64,000 nucleotides of DNA. Source: Fimbriimonadaceae bacterium. GTDB taxonomy: Bacteria > Armatimonadota > Fimbriimonadia > Fimbriimonadales > Fimbriimonadaceae. Position numbers and translations under genes: made by a program. The notes beneath the pieces are model-generated. The model was not told the DNA's origin and did not search any database. It saw nothing but the letters and a program-made list of their open reading frames with translations. Positions 23,984-32,419 of this stretch are shown one piece after another. Position 1 is the first letter of the stretch; the number at the start of each line of letters is the position of its first letter. The DNA lies in NCBI GenBank assembly GCA_019694835.1, contig JAIBBE010000208.1, forward strand, positions 41,574-105,573, read 5' to 3'.

Positions 23984-25510
23984 ATGAGCAGAATCTCGCG
24001 TCGCAGTGTGTTGGGCATGGGAGTAACCGGCCTGTCCGTCAGCATGATCTCACCCGCCCTGGGGAGCCTGCAGCGGTCGAAAAAGAAACCGAAGAACATC
24101 ATCTTCTGCGTGGCCGACGGAATGGCGGCAAGCGTGCCGACGATGGTGGATCACTTGCTCGAAATCCGGGACGGGAAGCCGTCGTACTGGCGTTGGCTGA
24201 TGAATCAGGATTTCGCCGTGAACGGGCTCCAGGACACCCGCTCACTCAACTCCGTGGTGACCGACTCTTCCGCCGCTTCTTCGTCTTGGGGATGCGGTCG
24301 GCACATCTGGAACGGCATGGTGAACATGTATCCAGACGGGACGAAGCTGCGGACGCTTGTCCAAATCCTGAAAGAAGCGAAGATGCGCACTGGCTTGGTC
24401 ACGACGGCGACGATTACGCACGCGACGCCAGCCGGATTTGCCGTGAACTGCCTGCAGCGGGACCTCGAAGGCCTGATCGCGGAAGAGTATCTAAAGGCCG
24501 GAGTCGATGTGCTCATCGGCGGCGGCGACAAGTTCTTCGACCCGAGCAAGCGGAAAGACGGGAAGGATCTGTATAAGGAATTTAAGTCTGCAGGGTATAC
24601 GATCTGCAAGGACAGGGATTCAATCTTGGGAGCGAAGGCAGGCAAGATCCTCGGCATCGTCAGCAACGGCCATGTGCCCTACACCGTGGACCGGGACAAC
24701 AGTCCGGAACTTCAGAAATCTACGCCGACTTTGGCTGAAATGACCAAGGTTGCGATCGATAACCTCAACACAGGTTCGGGCGGCTTCCTCCTTCAGATTG
24801 AGGGTGCCCGGGTTGACCACGCCGGGCACGGGAATGATTTCGCCGGCATGATCTACGATCAAATCGCCTTCGAGGAAGCGGTTAAGGTCGCGGTGGACTT
24901 TGCCCTCAAGGATGGCGAGACGCTCGTCATCATCACCGCCGACCACGCCACCGGGGGAGTTGCTCTCAATGGGGCGGGTGACGAGTACATCGAAAGCACA
25001 GCCGGACTGAAATCGGTCCTTGCAATGAAGGCAAGCTACGATGTCATCTTCGGCGAACTCGGCGCGAATCCAGACGCCAAGATGGTTCAGGACGTCATTG
25101 AGAAGCGCCTGTCGATCAAGCTAACACCCGAGGAAGCCCAGGCGGTTGTCGATGGCGCGAAGAGCCCCTTCCAACTCTCGACGTTTAAGAAATCGAAGAG
25201 CGCTGTCCTCGGGATGGTGCTCGGGAATTATTCGAAGGTCGGATTTACCAGTGGCAATCATACATCGGACCATGTCCTGGTCACGGCCGTCGGTCCTATG
25301 AAAGAACTGTGCCACGGAATTGTACAAAACACCTCGTTCTTCGACATCATGCTAGCGGCACGGGACGTGAAAGTCGACAATCCGAAGATGACCTTTGAGG
25401 ATGCGGCAAGGCACTACGAGAAGATGAAGTCCAAGTCGGATGGCGAGTTGTTTGCGCTCTATGGAGATCCAGAGGAAGAACTCGAACACGGTTACCGTCG
25501 GCTGGGCTAA
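23984..25510 (+). CDS. Alkaline phosphatase (PhoA family), Tat-exported
   Basis: Phosphomonoesterase of the alkaline phosphatase superfamily. A twin-arginine signal (ISRRSVLGMGVTGLS) precedes the mature part. The metal and nucleophile motifs are NIIFCVADGMAAS, VVTDSSAASSSWGCG (Ser nucleophile about residue 91), LVTTATITHATPAGF, QIEGARVDHAGHGND, VIITADHATGGV and GFTSGNHTSDHV. Length 508 is normal. It is followed after 9 bp by a lipoprotein gene. Phosphate scavenging is the likely role; no pho box was recognised in the 28 bp upstream. Confidence 0.93.
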   Translation: MSRISRRSVLGMGVTGLSVSMISPALGSLQRSKKKPKNIIFCVADGMAASVPTMVDHLLEIRDGKPSYWRWLMNQDFAVNGLQDTRSLNSVVTDSSAASSSWGCGRHIWNGMVNMYPDGTKLRTLVQILKEAKMRTGLVTTATITHATPAGFAVNCLQRDLEGLIAEEYLKAGVDVLIGGGDKFFDPSKRKDGKDLYKEFKSAGYTICKDRDSILGAKAGKILGIVSNGHVPYTVDRDNSPELQKSTPTLAEMTKVAIDNLNTGSGGFLLQIEGARVDHAGHGNDFAGMIYDQIAFEEAVKVAVDFALKDGETLVIITADHATGGVALNGAGDEYIESTAGLKSVLAMKASYDVIFGELGANPDAKMVQDVIEKRLSIKLTPEEAQAVVDGAKSPFQLSTFKKSKSAVLGMVLGNYSKVGFTSGNHTSDHVLVTAVGPMKELCHGIVQNTSFFDIMLAARDVKVDNPKMTFEDAARHYEKMKSKSDGELFALYGDPEEELEHGYRRLG

Positions 25511-25519
25511 CATCGGGTC

Positions 25520-26308
25520 ATGAATCGACCCCCGTGTTCTCTGACTCTCCTTTTGGCAGCCGTGTTGACGCTGGCTGGTTGCTCCAACTCTGGTGGCGGA
25601 AGCAAGGGGGCCGACTCTGCTTCGGCTGAGCCTCCAGCCGAAGTCCAACTTCGTCTGATCGCGAAGAAGGGCGACAAGTTCACCATGAACTTGGAGATGG
25701 ACGCCGAAGCCGATGTTTCAGGCCTGAAATTGCCTGCAAATGTTCCGGCTGAACAGAAAGCCATTTTGCAAGGACCGCAGAAGATGACGGTTCGAAGCAA
25801 GGAAGAGCGGACCGTCACCGAGGTCAAGGGCGATGAGATTAAGATCGAAATCAAGAACCTATCGTTTTCAGCCGAAGGAACGGGCACCCTTAAGCAAGCG
25901 GCGGCAGGTATGACGGCGACAGAAAAGGACAAAGTCGAAACCAGAACCTATGACAATTTCAATCGCCGGATTTTGGCTCCGGGTGATCGCGAATCGAACC
26001 CGCTGAGCGTCGTTTTTCCAGAGCAGCCGATTAAGCCCGGTTACACATGGAGTAACGACACCGAGATGAATGGGATGCGCGTCAAGGCCAACTATAAGTT
26101 CGAGCGCCTTGAAACCGTCAACGGCAAATCGTGTGCGGTCATCAGCCTCATGTTCTCCAACAGTGCGAGCGTCACTTCTCCGGGGCCTCTACTTCTCTGG
26201 GTCGACCGATCGAACGGCTGGCCCGTCAAAGGCGAGGGCAAGGTCGAACTCGATAGTGCCGAAACCGGCCTCAAAACGAATTTGACCTTCCGAATGTCCG
26301 CCGACTAA
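25520..26308 (+). CDS. Hypothetical lipoprotein
   Basis: The N terminus SLTLLLAAVLTLAGCSN has a canonical lipobox (LAGC), giving a lipid-anchored protein of about 240 residues. The mature part starts with a Gly/Ser/Ala linker, then an all-beta-looking domain with repeated KGDKFTMNLEMDAEAD, RSKEERTVTEVKGDEIKIEI and KPGYTWSNDTEMNGMRVK. The layout resembles DUF6263-type proteins, but that is uncertain. It lies 9 bp after the alkaline phosphatase and converges on xth with a shared CTAA. Confidence 0.65.
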   Translation: MNRPPCSLTLLLAAVLTLAGCSNSGGGSKGADSASAEPPAEVQLRLIAKKGDKFTMNLEMDAEADVSGLKLPANVPAEQKAILQGPQKMTVRSKEERTVTEVKGDEIKIEIKNLSFSAEGTGTLKQAAAGMTATEKDKVETRTYDNFNRRILAPGDRESNPLSVVFPEQPIKPGYTWSNDTEMNGMRVKANYKFERLETVNGKSCAVISLMFSNSASVTSPGPLLLWVDRSNGWPVKGEGKVELDSAETGLKTNLTFRMSAD

Positions 26309-27075
26309 ATGTCGAAGGTCGCCGTCACGACCGTGTGATCCGAAGGCTTCTCCCTGAGGCGTGGAGCGCGGTCGATCTCACAGGAAACGCACGCTTTAGC
26401 GAGTTCAGGGTCAGCGTAGATGTGGTCGATGCGCCACCCGAGGTTGCGATCAACGCCGTTTGGGATTAGGAAGTCCCAGAACGTATAGTGGCCCGGTCCC
26501 TGGTGGAACTGGCGAAACACGTCTACCCACCCCCAGGCCAAGATCTTGTCGAGCGCGGCGAACTCGTCGGGATGGTGTCCGACATCGCCAAGTTTTCGAG
26601 GCGAATCATAGACATCGTTCGGCGTCGGGGCGATATTGATATCGCCGAGCCACAGCTGGCGCTGATCGCGCGGGAGGGTCTCGCAGTGGGTCGCCATGCG
26701 TTCAAGCCACTTGAGCTTGTAGGCGAATTTCTCGCTTCCAACCGTGTTGCCATTGGGTACGTAGGTGTTGAGGATGCGGATGCCGTTGATCTCGGCCGAG
26801 ATGGCGCGAGCGTCGGTCTGGAACTCGGGGTCGCCGAATCCGAGTTGGACGTTTTTGGGTGGATCGAGACTGGCGATCGCGACACCGTTGTAGCTCTTGA
26901 TTCCGTGGAAGATCACGTTGTAACCGGCTGCGTTAAAGTCCTCCTGGGGAAACTTGGCGTCTTCGACCTTGATCTCCTGAATCGCGAGCACATCGGGCCG
27001 GTGTTCAGCTAGGTAGTCGAGGATCAGGTCAAGGCGCGCTCGCACCGAATTGGCGTTGAAGGTGGCGATTGTCAC
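26305..27075 (-). CDS. xth: Exodeoxyribonuclease III / AP endonuclease
   Basis: Base-excision repair nuclease of the exonuclease-endonuclease-phosphatase fold. The motifs are TIATFNANSVRARLDLIL, VLAIQEIKVEDAKFP (metal Glu), ILNTYVPNGN (catalytic Tyr), WLGDINIAPTPNDVYD (Asp/Asn pair), LGWRIDHIYA and KPSDHTVVTATFDI (catalytic Asp-His). Length 256 is typical. The start is GTG 27075, 46 bp from the divergent B12-binding gene. Confidence 0.95.
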   Translation of the reverse strand: MTIATFNANSVRARLDLILDYLAEHRPDVLAIQEIKVEDAKFPQEDFNAAGYNVIFHGIKSYNGVAIASLDPPKNVQLGFGDPEFQTDARAISAEINGIRILNTYVPNGNTVGSEKFAYKLKWLERMATHCETLPRDQRQLWLGDINIAPTPNDVYDSPRKLGDVGHHPDEFAALDKILAWGWVDVFRQFHQGPGHYTFWDFLIPNGVDRNLGWRIDHIYADPELAKACVSCEIDRAPRLREKPSDHTVVTATFDI

Positions 27076-27121
27076 CTGCTCAGATTACCGCCCCTACGTT
27101 TGAACCTGCGAAGCGCCATAA

Positions 27122-28810
27122 TTGAACCTAGTGAGTTCTCCCGGCGACGACAAGGTCTGTAGCTACGATCCTCTCATCGAATTGATGGCGCGGTTCGAAA
27201 ACGTGCGCGCGACGGATACCAGTGCCGATCCCTTTGCAGATTTAGGTGTGGAGGATCGGCTCAAGAAGCACATTGTCGATGGCATTAAGAAAAACCTCGA
27301 GCGGCACCTTGATATGGCGCTGGAAACTAATTCCCCGCTCGCAATCATCAACGACATCCTGCTTGACGGGATGAAGACGGTTGGTGAGCTCTTTGGCGCG
27401 GGCAAGATGCAGCTACCGTTCGTGCTCCAAAGTGCCGAAGTGATGAAAGCGGCGGTCCGCTATCTCGAGCCGATGATGGAGAAGACCGAGGGCAGCGAAA
27501 AGGGATCAATCCTGCTCGCTACCGTGCAGGGAGATGTTCACGACATCGGCAAGAACCTCGTCGATATTATTCTTTCCAATAACGGCTATCGGGTGGTCAA
27601 CATTGGGATCAAGCAGCCGGTTAATGCGATCATCGATGCGGCTCAAGCCAATAACTGCCAAGTCATCGGTTTAAGTGGTTTGCTGGTAAAGAGCACGCTG
27701 ATCATGCGCGACAATCTTCTGGAGCTAAATCAGCGGGAACTGCATCGCTATCCGGTCATCCTGGGAGGCGCGGCGCTGACGCGAGCCTATGTCGAACAGG
27801 ACCTGCGGCAAATCTACAAGGGTCATGTCTATTACGCTCAGGATGCCTTTGAAGGCCTGCACTTGATGGGTGAACTTTGTTCGCCAGACTTTGAAGCGAT
27901 TCCCGTCGGGGCCGACGAAGAACCACCGCACCGTGTCACGAGTCATCGGTTGCCAGATTCGAACCCGAGTTTGTATGTGTTCGATGGCATCAAGAGTGAC
28001 ATTGGCCCTGCACCGAGCATTCCGAAGCTGCCATTTTACGGGGCTAGAAAGCACACGAAGTTCGACCTGTTTGAGCTGTTTAAGTACATCAACACGGTCG
28101 CTTTGTGGCGAGGGCAGTGGCAGTTCAAGCGTCAGGAAGGTATGGATAATCCGACCTTCAACGCTTGGCTTGAAGAGAACGCCCGTCCGATCTTTGAGCG
28201 GATGCAGCGCGAGTTGGCGTCAGTATTGAAACCAAGAGTGGCCTGGGGTTACTTCTGGTGCCGATCCGAAGGAAACGACCTGATAATCTATCAAGAAGAT
28301 GCGAGGACTGAGCGCATGCGCTTCACGTTCCCACGCCAGTCCGAAGGCCGTCGGCTGTGCCTTAGCGATTTCTTCTTACCTACCGAATCCGAACAGGCCG
28401 ACGTCGTCGGATTCCATATCGTGACAGTTGGCGAAGAAGTGAGCCAATATGAGCGCAGTCTCTTTAGCAAGGGCGACTTTCAAGACTATCTTTTCGTCCA
28501 CGGAATGGGTGTTGAGACAGCAGAGGCCTTGGCCGAATACTGGCATAAGATCATCCGAAACGAGTTGGGAATTTCAGATAACGATCCGCCGGAAATGAAG
28601 CTGCTTTTCAGTGCGAAATACCAGGGATCGCGTTATTCGTTTGGCTATCCGGCATGTCCGAATTTGGAGGATCAGGCGAAGCTGTTCGAACTGCTCAATC
28701 CAGAAGAAATCGGAATTACGCTGAGCGAGGAGTTCATGCTGGTGCCGGAGCAGTCGACGAGCGCGATCATTCTCCACCACCCGGAAGCGAAGTACTTCAA
28801 CGTCCGCTAA
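27122..28810 (+). CDS. Methionine synthase C-terminal half: cobalamin-binding and AdoMet-activation domains
   Basis: Corresponds to the second half of MetH. Residues about 45-135 are the B12-binding cap (LLDGMKTVGELFGAGKMQLPFVL, in pieces). 140-270 is the cobalamin domain with the base-off motif GDVHDIGKNLVDIIL and IGLSGLLVKS. 300-545 is the AdoMet reactivation domain with GSRYSFGYPACP and LVPEQSTSAIILHHPEAKYF, given in part. The homocysteine- and folate-binding modules are missing and must be encoded elsewhere for a split enzyme. TTG 27122 or GTG 27131 keeps YDPLIELMARFE, which aligns with the MetH linker, so an internal ATG 27185 is unlikely. No B12 riboswitch fits in the 46-bp gap upstream. 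Confidence 0.88.
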   Translation: MNLVSSPGDDKVCSYDPLIELMARFENVRATDTSADPFADLGVEDRLKKHIVDGIKKNLERHLDMALETNSPLAIINDILLDGMKTVGELFGAGKMQLPFVLQSAEVMKAAVRYLEPMMEKTEGSEKGSILLATVQGDVHDIGKNLVDIILSNNGYRVVNIGIKQPVNAIIDAAQANNCQVIGLSGLLVKSTLIMRDNLLELNQRELHRYPVILGGAALTRAYVEQDLRQIYKGHVYYAQDAFEGLHLMGELCSPDFEAIPVGADEEPPHRVTSHRLPDSNPSLYVFDGIKSDIGPAPSIPKLPFYGARKHTKFDLFELFKYINTVALWRGQWQFKRQEGMDNPTFNAWLEENARPIFERMQRELASVLKPRVAWGYFWCRSEGNDLIIYQEDARTERMRFTFPRQSEGRRLCLSDFFLPTESEQADVVGFHIVTVGEEVSQYERSLFSKGDFQDYLFVHGMGVETAEALAEYWHKIIRNELGISDNDPPEMKLLFSAKYQGSRYSFGYPACPNLEDQAKLFELLNPEEIGITLSEEFMLVPEQSTSAIILHHPEAKYFNVR

Positions 28811-28904
28811 GAGAAAGAGGGTCCCCGGAAAGCGCGGGCGGCATGTGCTGCTTCCTCAAGAACCCAAGTTTTTTATTCCGCCGATTCGCCCTGGTTAGCC
28901 GCCA

Positions 28905-29762
28905 CTAATTACCGGTTCCGCCCGCTTCCGGTATTCCTACCATCGGCGTGAGAATTCCCCTTGAGAGTAAAACGAGGAGCAAAATGCCGAGCGCGATTCG
29001 GTAGACCACGAACACGGTTGGGCTCTTGGTCTGGAGGAACTTGATGAGGAACGCGATGGCCGCATAGCCGGTGATGAAGGAAAACAGATTGGCTACGAGC
29101 ATCGGAACGAGCATGTCGTGAAGGAGCTCTTGGGCGTGCTGCTTGAAGCTGTAGAGGGCCGCCGCGAGGATCGCCGGGACGGAGAGCATGAACGAGAAGC
29201 GAGCGGCAGTCTCCCGATCCATGCCCCAGAACAGTGCGCCCGTGATCGTGCTCCCGCTGCGACTGGCACCCGGAATGAGTGCGATTGCCTGCCAAAAACC
29301 TACCCATATCCCGGCCCCTACCGAGGTCTGGTCCAGGCTTTTCATCCGATCCGGAACGCGGTCGGCGATCCACATCAGGATCCCCATGACGATCAAAGCG
29401 CCAGCGATAACGTATAGCGACCGGAGCGAACCCTCGATCTTCTTCTGGAACAGCAAACCGAGGACCCCAATCGGAATCGAGCCAATCACGATCGCCCACC
29501 CGAGCTTGGCGTCTGTCGTTTTGGCCGCCTCACCACCACGGAAGCTCTTGATCCAGCCAACCAAAGCGCCCCAGAGGTCCCTCCGAAAGTAGATCAAAAC
29601 CGCGAGAAGGGTGCCGAGTTGGATTGACGCGGTGAACGCGGCTCCTGGGTCATTCCATCCGAGCAGGCTGGGAACGATCCTGAGGTGTGCCGTGCTGCTG
29701 ATGGGCAGGAATTCGGTCAATCCCTGTACAATGCCGAGCACAATGGCTTGAATTAGGTCCAC
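28905..29762 (-). CDS. uppP: Undecaprenyl-diphosphatase
   Basis: BacA-type membrane phosphatase recycling undecaprenyl pyrophosphate to the lipid carrier used for peptidoglycan and surface glycans. The motifs are VQGLTEFLPISSTAHLRI (EExxE/PISSSxH variant), FWQAIALIPGASRSGSTITGAL and the multi-helix remainder. Length is 285. The start overlaps the wecB end by 10 bp. It is last in dCMP deaminase - wecA - wecB - uppP, where carrier recycling fits the sugar-lipid steps. Confidence 0.95.
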   Translation of the reverse strand: MDLIQAIVLGIVQGLTEFLPISSTAHLRIVPSLLGWNDPGAAFTASIQLGTLLAVLIYFRRDLWGALVGWIKSFRGGEAAKTTDAKLGWAIVIGSIPIGVLGLLFQKKIEGSLRSLYVIAGALIVMGILMWIADRVPDRMKSLDQTSVGAGIWVGFWQAIALIPGASRSGSTITGALFWGMDRETAARFSFMLSVPAILAAALYSFKQHAQELLHDMLVPMLVANLFSFITGYAAIAFLIKFLQTKSPTVFVVYRIALGILLLVLLSRGILTPMVGIPEAGGTGN

Positions 29763-30883
29763 ATTTCTTCCTTGGGGCTGTCGATGCCGAGAAGACCGAG
29801 GGCGAGGAAACGAATGCGCTGGGCTGCTCTTCCATCTCCGTAAGGACTGCGGGCCGTGGCCATCTCGTCGTAAAGGGCTTTGTCAGAGAGAATCCGGGTG
29901 GCCTGGTCGAAGATCAGTTCTTCATCCGTCCCGACGAGCATCGCTGACCCGGCCGAGATACCCTCGGGACGCTCGGTGTTCGTCCTCAAAACCAGAACCG
30001 GCTTACCAAAAGCCGGAGCCTCTTCCTGTACGCCGCCCGAGTCGGTAAGGATCAACGTGGACCGCTCCATCAGCTTGACAAAATCGGCGTAGTCCGGTGG
30101 CTCGATTAACGCGACTCGATCGTGGGAACCGAGCACGGCTTTGAGGGTCTCGCGAACCTGCGGATTGCGGTGCATGGCGACCACGAGCATCGTGTCGGGC
30201 TGAGTTTCGGTGATTCTCAGGGCAGCCCGCGCGATGGCAGCTTGAGGTTCACCCCAGTTTTCGCGACGATGGGTCGTGAGCAGGATGATCCTGCGTGTCT
30301 CACCTGGGAACCAATGCTGCGGACGACGCTCGGCCATCTGCTGCACCGCATCAATCCCTGTGTTACCGGTCACGAAGATTGATTCGTCGCTGATGTGCTC
30401 GGCTCGAAGATTTGCGGCCGCCCAATCGGTCGGCGCGTAATGATGGCGGGCGAACAAGCCGACGGCTTGACGATTGAACTCCTCCGGAAAAGGGTTCCAG
30501 ATCGTCTCCGTGCGAAGACCAGCTTCGATATGCCCGAAGGGGATTTGGTTATAGAAACTGGCAAGACCTGCACAAAACGTCGTCGTAGTGTCGCCTTGAG
30601 CGAGCACCAACTGAGGTTTAAGGTCGGCAAAACACGGGTCGAGGCCCGATATCGCACGCGACGTGACCTCGGCAAGGCTTTGGCCGTGATGCATGATATC
30701 CAGGTCAACGTCCGGGGTTAGGTCAAAGCTTGCAAGGGCTTGAGCGAGCATTTCGCGATGCTGGCCCGTGGCGACGAGTACGCATTCGACCTCCGGGAAT
30801 CGACGTAGTTCGACAACTACCGGCGCGGTTTTGATCGCGTCGGGGCGGGTGCCGACGACGCAGACGATCTTCGGCTTAGCCAC
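29753..30883 (-). CDS. wecB: UDP-N-acetylglucosamine 2-epimerase (non-hydrolysing)
   Basis: Converts UDP-GlcNAc to UDP-ManNAc for surface polysaccharide synthesis. The motifs are VVGTRPDAIKTAPVV at the N terminus, LVLAQGDTTTTFCAGLAS, HIEAGLRTETIWNPFPEEFNR (split here for description), LLTTHRRENWG, TDSGGVQEEAPAFGKPVL and RTNTERPEGI. Length 376 fits. It overlaps wecA by 8 bp and uppP by 10 bp. Confidence 0.95.
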   Translation of the reverse strand: MAKPKIVCVVGTRPDAIKTAPVVVELRRFPEVECVLVATGQHREMLAQALASFDLTPDVDLDIMHHGQSLAEVTSRAISGLDPCFADLKPQLVLAQGDTTTTFCAGLASFYNQIPFGHIEAGLRTETIWNPFPEEFNRQAVGLFARHHYAPTDWAAANLRAEHISDESIFVTGNTGIDAVQQMAERRPQHWFPGETRRIILLTTHRRENWGEPQAAIARAALRITETQPDTMLVVAMHRNPQVRETLKAVLGSHDRVALIEPPDYADFVKLMERSTLILTDSGGVQEEAPAFGKPVLVLRTNTERPEGISAGSAMLVGTDEELIFDQATRILSDKALYDEMATARSPYGDGRAAQRIRFLALGLLGIDSPKEEMWT

Positions 30884-31916
30884 GCTTGATCACCAGCATT
30901 AACAGGACACCGCAAAGGGCAGCAGTGACGGCATACAACACGAGCACGGTCTGTCGCTGCGAAAGACCCTTGCCGAGAAGCGTGTGGTGGACATGGCGCT
31001 TATCAGCCTGAGTTATCGGCACGCCGCTCATCACCCGCTTGGTGATGACAAAGAAGGCGTCGAAAATGGGGACGCCGAAGGCGAGCAGCGGCACGATAAG
31101 GGCGATTGCAGCCATGACCTTGAGCGCACCGACGATACTCAAACAGGCCAACGTGAACCCAAGAATGTAGGCTCCCCCCGTCCCCATGATGATTTTGGCC
31201 GGGTTGTAGTTATGTCGAAGAAATCCGAGCGAAGCTCCACCAATCGCGGCTGCCAGCATCGCTACGCGGGGCTGGCCGACGGTCGCAGCAATGATGGCGA
31301 GGGTCGTAGCCGAGATCGCGGCGATACCCGCTGCCAGTCCATCGACTCCATCGATGGTATCCATCGTCTTCGTGACCACGAAGATGTAGATCGCAGTCAG
31401 CGGAACCGCCAAGTACCAGGCTTTGATGTCGAGGTAGTAGCCTCCCGAGAAGGGAATTCCTATCGTTCCCATCTGCACACGACCTACATTGTCGAACAGG
31501 AACTGCACACCAACGCCAGCCGCGAGAAGGGCAATCAACTGGATTTTGGCCGGATACTGATACAGATCGTCGAGGGCACCGATGACAACGAGCAACCCGC
31601 CAATCGCGAGAATCCCAACCAGATACAGAGGAATGGGATTAAATGGATAGGCAAAGGGCAGAACAATTAAAGAAGAAACCACAAATCCTATATAAATCGC
31701 GATTCCTCCCCAGCGAGGAAGGGGCTCTTTGTGGATTCGCCGATCATCGCGCTTCGGGTCGTCGACGGCACCCTTTGCAAAAGCCAGCTTTCGGACCCAA
31801 GGGGTAAGCAGCCAACTCACGAGGAGAGCGACGAGTCCAGCCAAGAGGGGGAATCGGAATCCTTCCAGGAACTTGCCGTTGGCAGTGGCGGCTAGGAGAT
31901 CCGCCGGGTCCATCAT
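30876..31916 (-). CDS. wecA: Undecaprenyl-phosphate GlcNAc-1-phosphate transferase (WecA/TagO/MraY family)
   Basis: Polytopic transferase that moves a HexNAc-1-phosphate onto undecaprenyl phosphate, starting a lipid-linked glycan. The hallmarks are DRRIHKEPLPRWGGIAIY, IGALDDLYQYPAKIQL, KTMDTIDGVDGLAAG (catalytic Asp region), GFLRHNYNPAKIIMG and GVPIFDAFFV, ending DKRHVHHTLLGKGLS (HIHH-like loop). Pairing with WecB and UppP makes the WecA type more likely than MraY. It overlaps the dCMP deaminase by 4 bp. Confidence 0.92.
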   Translation of the reverse strand: MMDPADLLAATANGKFLEGFRFPLLAGLVALLVSWLLTPWVRKLAFAKGAVDDPKRDDRRIHKEPLPRWGGIAIYIGFVVSSLIVLPFAYPFNPIPLYLVGILAIGGLLVVIGALDDLYQYPAKIQLIALLAAGVGVQFLFDNVGRVQMGTIGIPFSGGYYLDIKAWYLAVPLTAIYIFVVTKTMDTIDGVDGLAAGIAAISATTLAIIAATVGQPRVAMLAAAIGGASLGFLRHNYNPAKIIMGTGGAYILGFTLACLSIVGALKVMAAIALIVPLLAFGVPIFDAFFVITKRVMSGVPITQADKRHVHHTLLGKGLSQRQTVLVLYAVTAALCGVLLMLVIKRG

Positions 31917-32389
31917 GCTCCGAACTCCACTTTCTCTAAGACGCCTGCCCGGTATCGAAAGACTTCCATGTTTGAATCGCGAAAAATCTCGAGCGTGAAG
32001 TCATCGGGGTAATCGCCCTCGAAGACCACACGCTCAATTCCGCCATTCACGATCATCTTTGCGCAGGCATTGCAGGGTTGGCACGTGACATAGATGGCCG
32101 CACCCGCACACGGCACTCCAATCATCGCAGCTTGCAGCAAGGCGTTCTGCTCGGCATGGAGTGACCGGATGCAATGGCCCGCTCGCATACAACCCCTCGG
32201 CCAATCATGGTCGGGACCGCCTTCAGGGCAGTGGGGAAGTCCCCGCGGCGCGCCGTTGTAGCCGGTTGCGAGGATTCGACGATCACGGACGATGACCGCG
32301 CCGACTTGCCGCCGTGGGCAAGTGGCTCGAGTCGCGACCAAACTCGCGATTTGCATGAAATAGCTATCCCAGCTTGGGCGCTCGTGCAT
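31913..32389 (-). CDS. Deoxycytidylate (dCMP) deaminase
   Basis: Zinc deaminase supplying dUMP for thymidylate synthesis. The motifs are PSWDSYFMQIASLVATRATC, RRQVGAVIVRDRRILATGYNGAPRG (described in parts), IRSLHAEQNALLQAA (zinc His and catalytic Glu) and YVTCQPCNACAKMI (zinc cysteines). Length 158 is typical for the ComEB/dCMP deaminase group. It is first of the reverse-strand cluster with wecA by a 4-bp overlap; the functional link is not obvious. Confidence 0.92.
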   Translation of the reverse strand: MHERPSWDSYFMQIASLVATRATCPRRQVGAVIVRDRRILATGYNGAPRGLPHCPEGGPDHDWPRGCMRAGHCIRSLHAEQNALLQAAMIGVPCAGAAIYVTCQPCNACAKMIVNGGIERVVFEGDYPDDFTLEIFRDSNMEVFRYRAGVLEKVEFGA

Positions 32390-32419
32390 CGACTCCGAGA
32401 TGATATCCCGAATGAAGCC

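Noticed and set aside
27076..27121. Cobalamin riboswitch before the B12-binding protein
   Set aside because: The divergent gap is only 46 bp, far too short for the ~200-nt aptamer.
28811..28904. Terminator or small RNA between the MetH-like gene and uppP
   Set aside because: A T-run (TTTTTTATT) is present, but I could not find a stable stem immediately before it.
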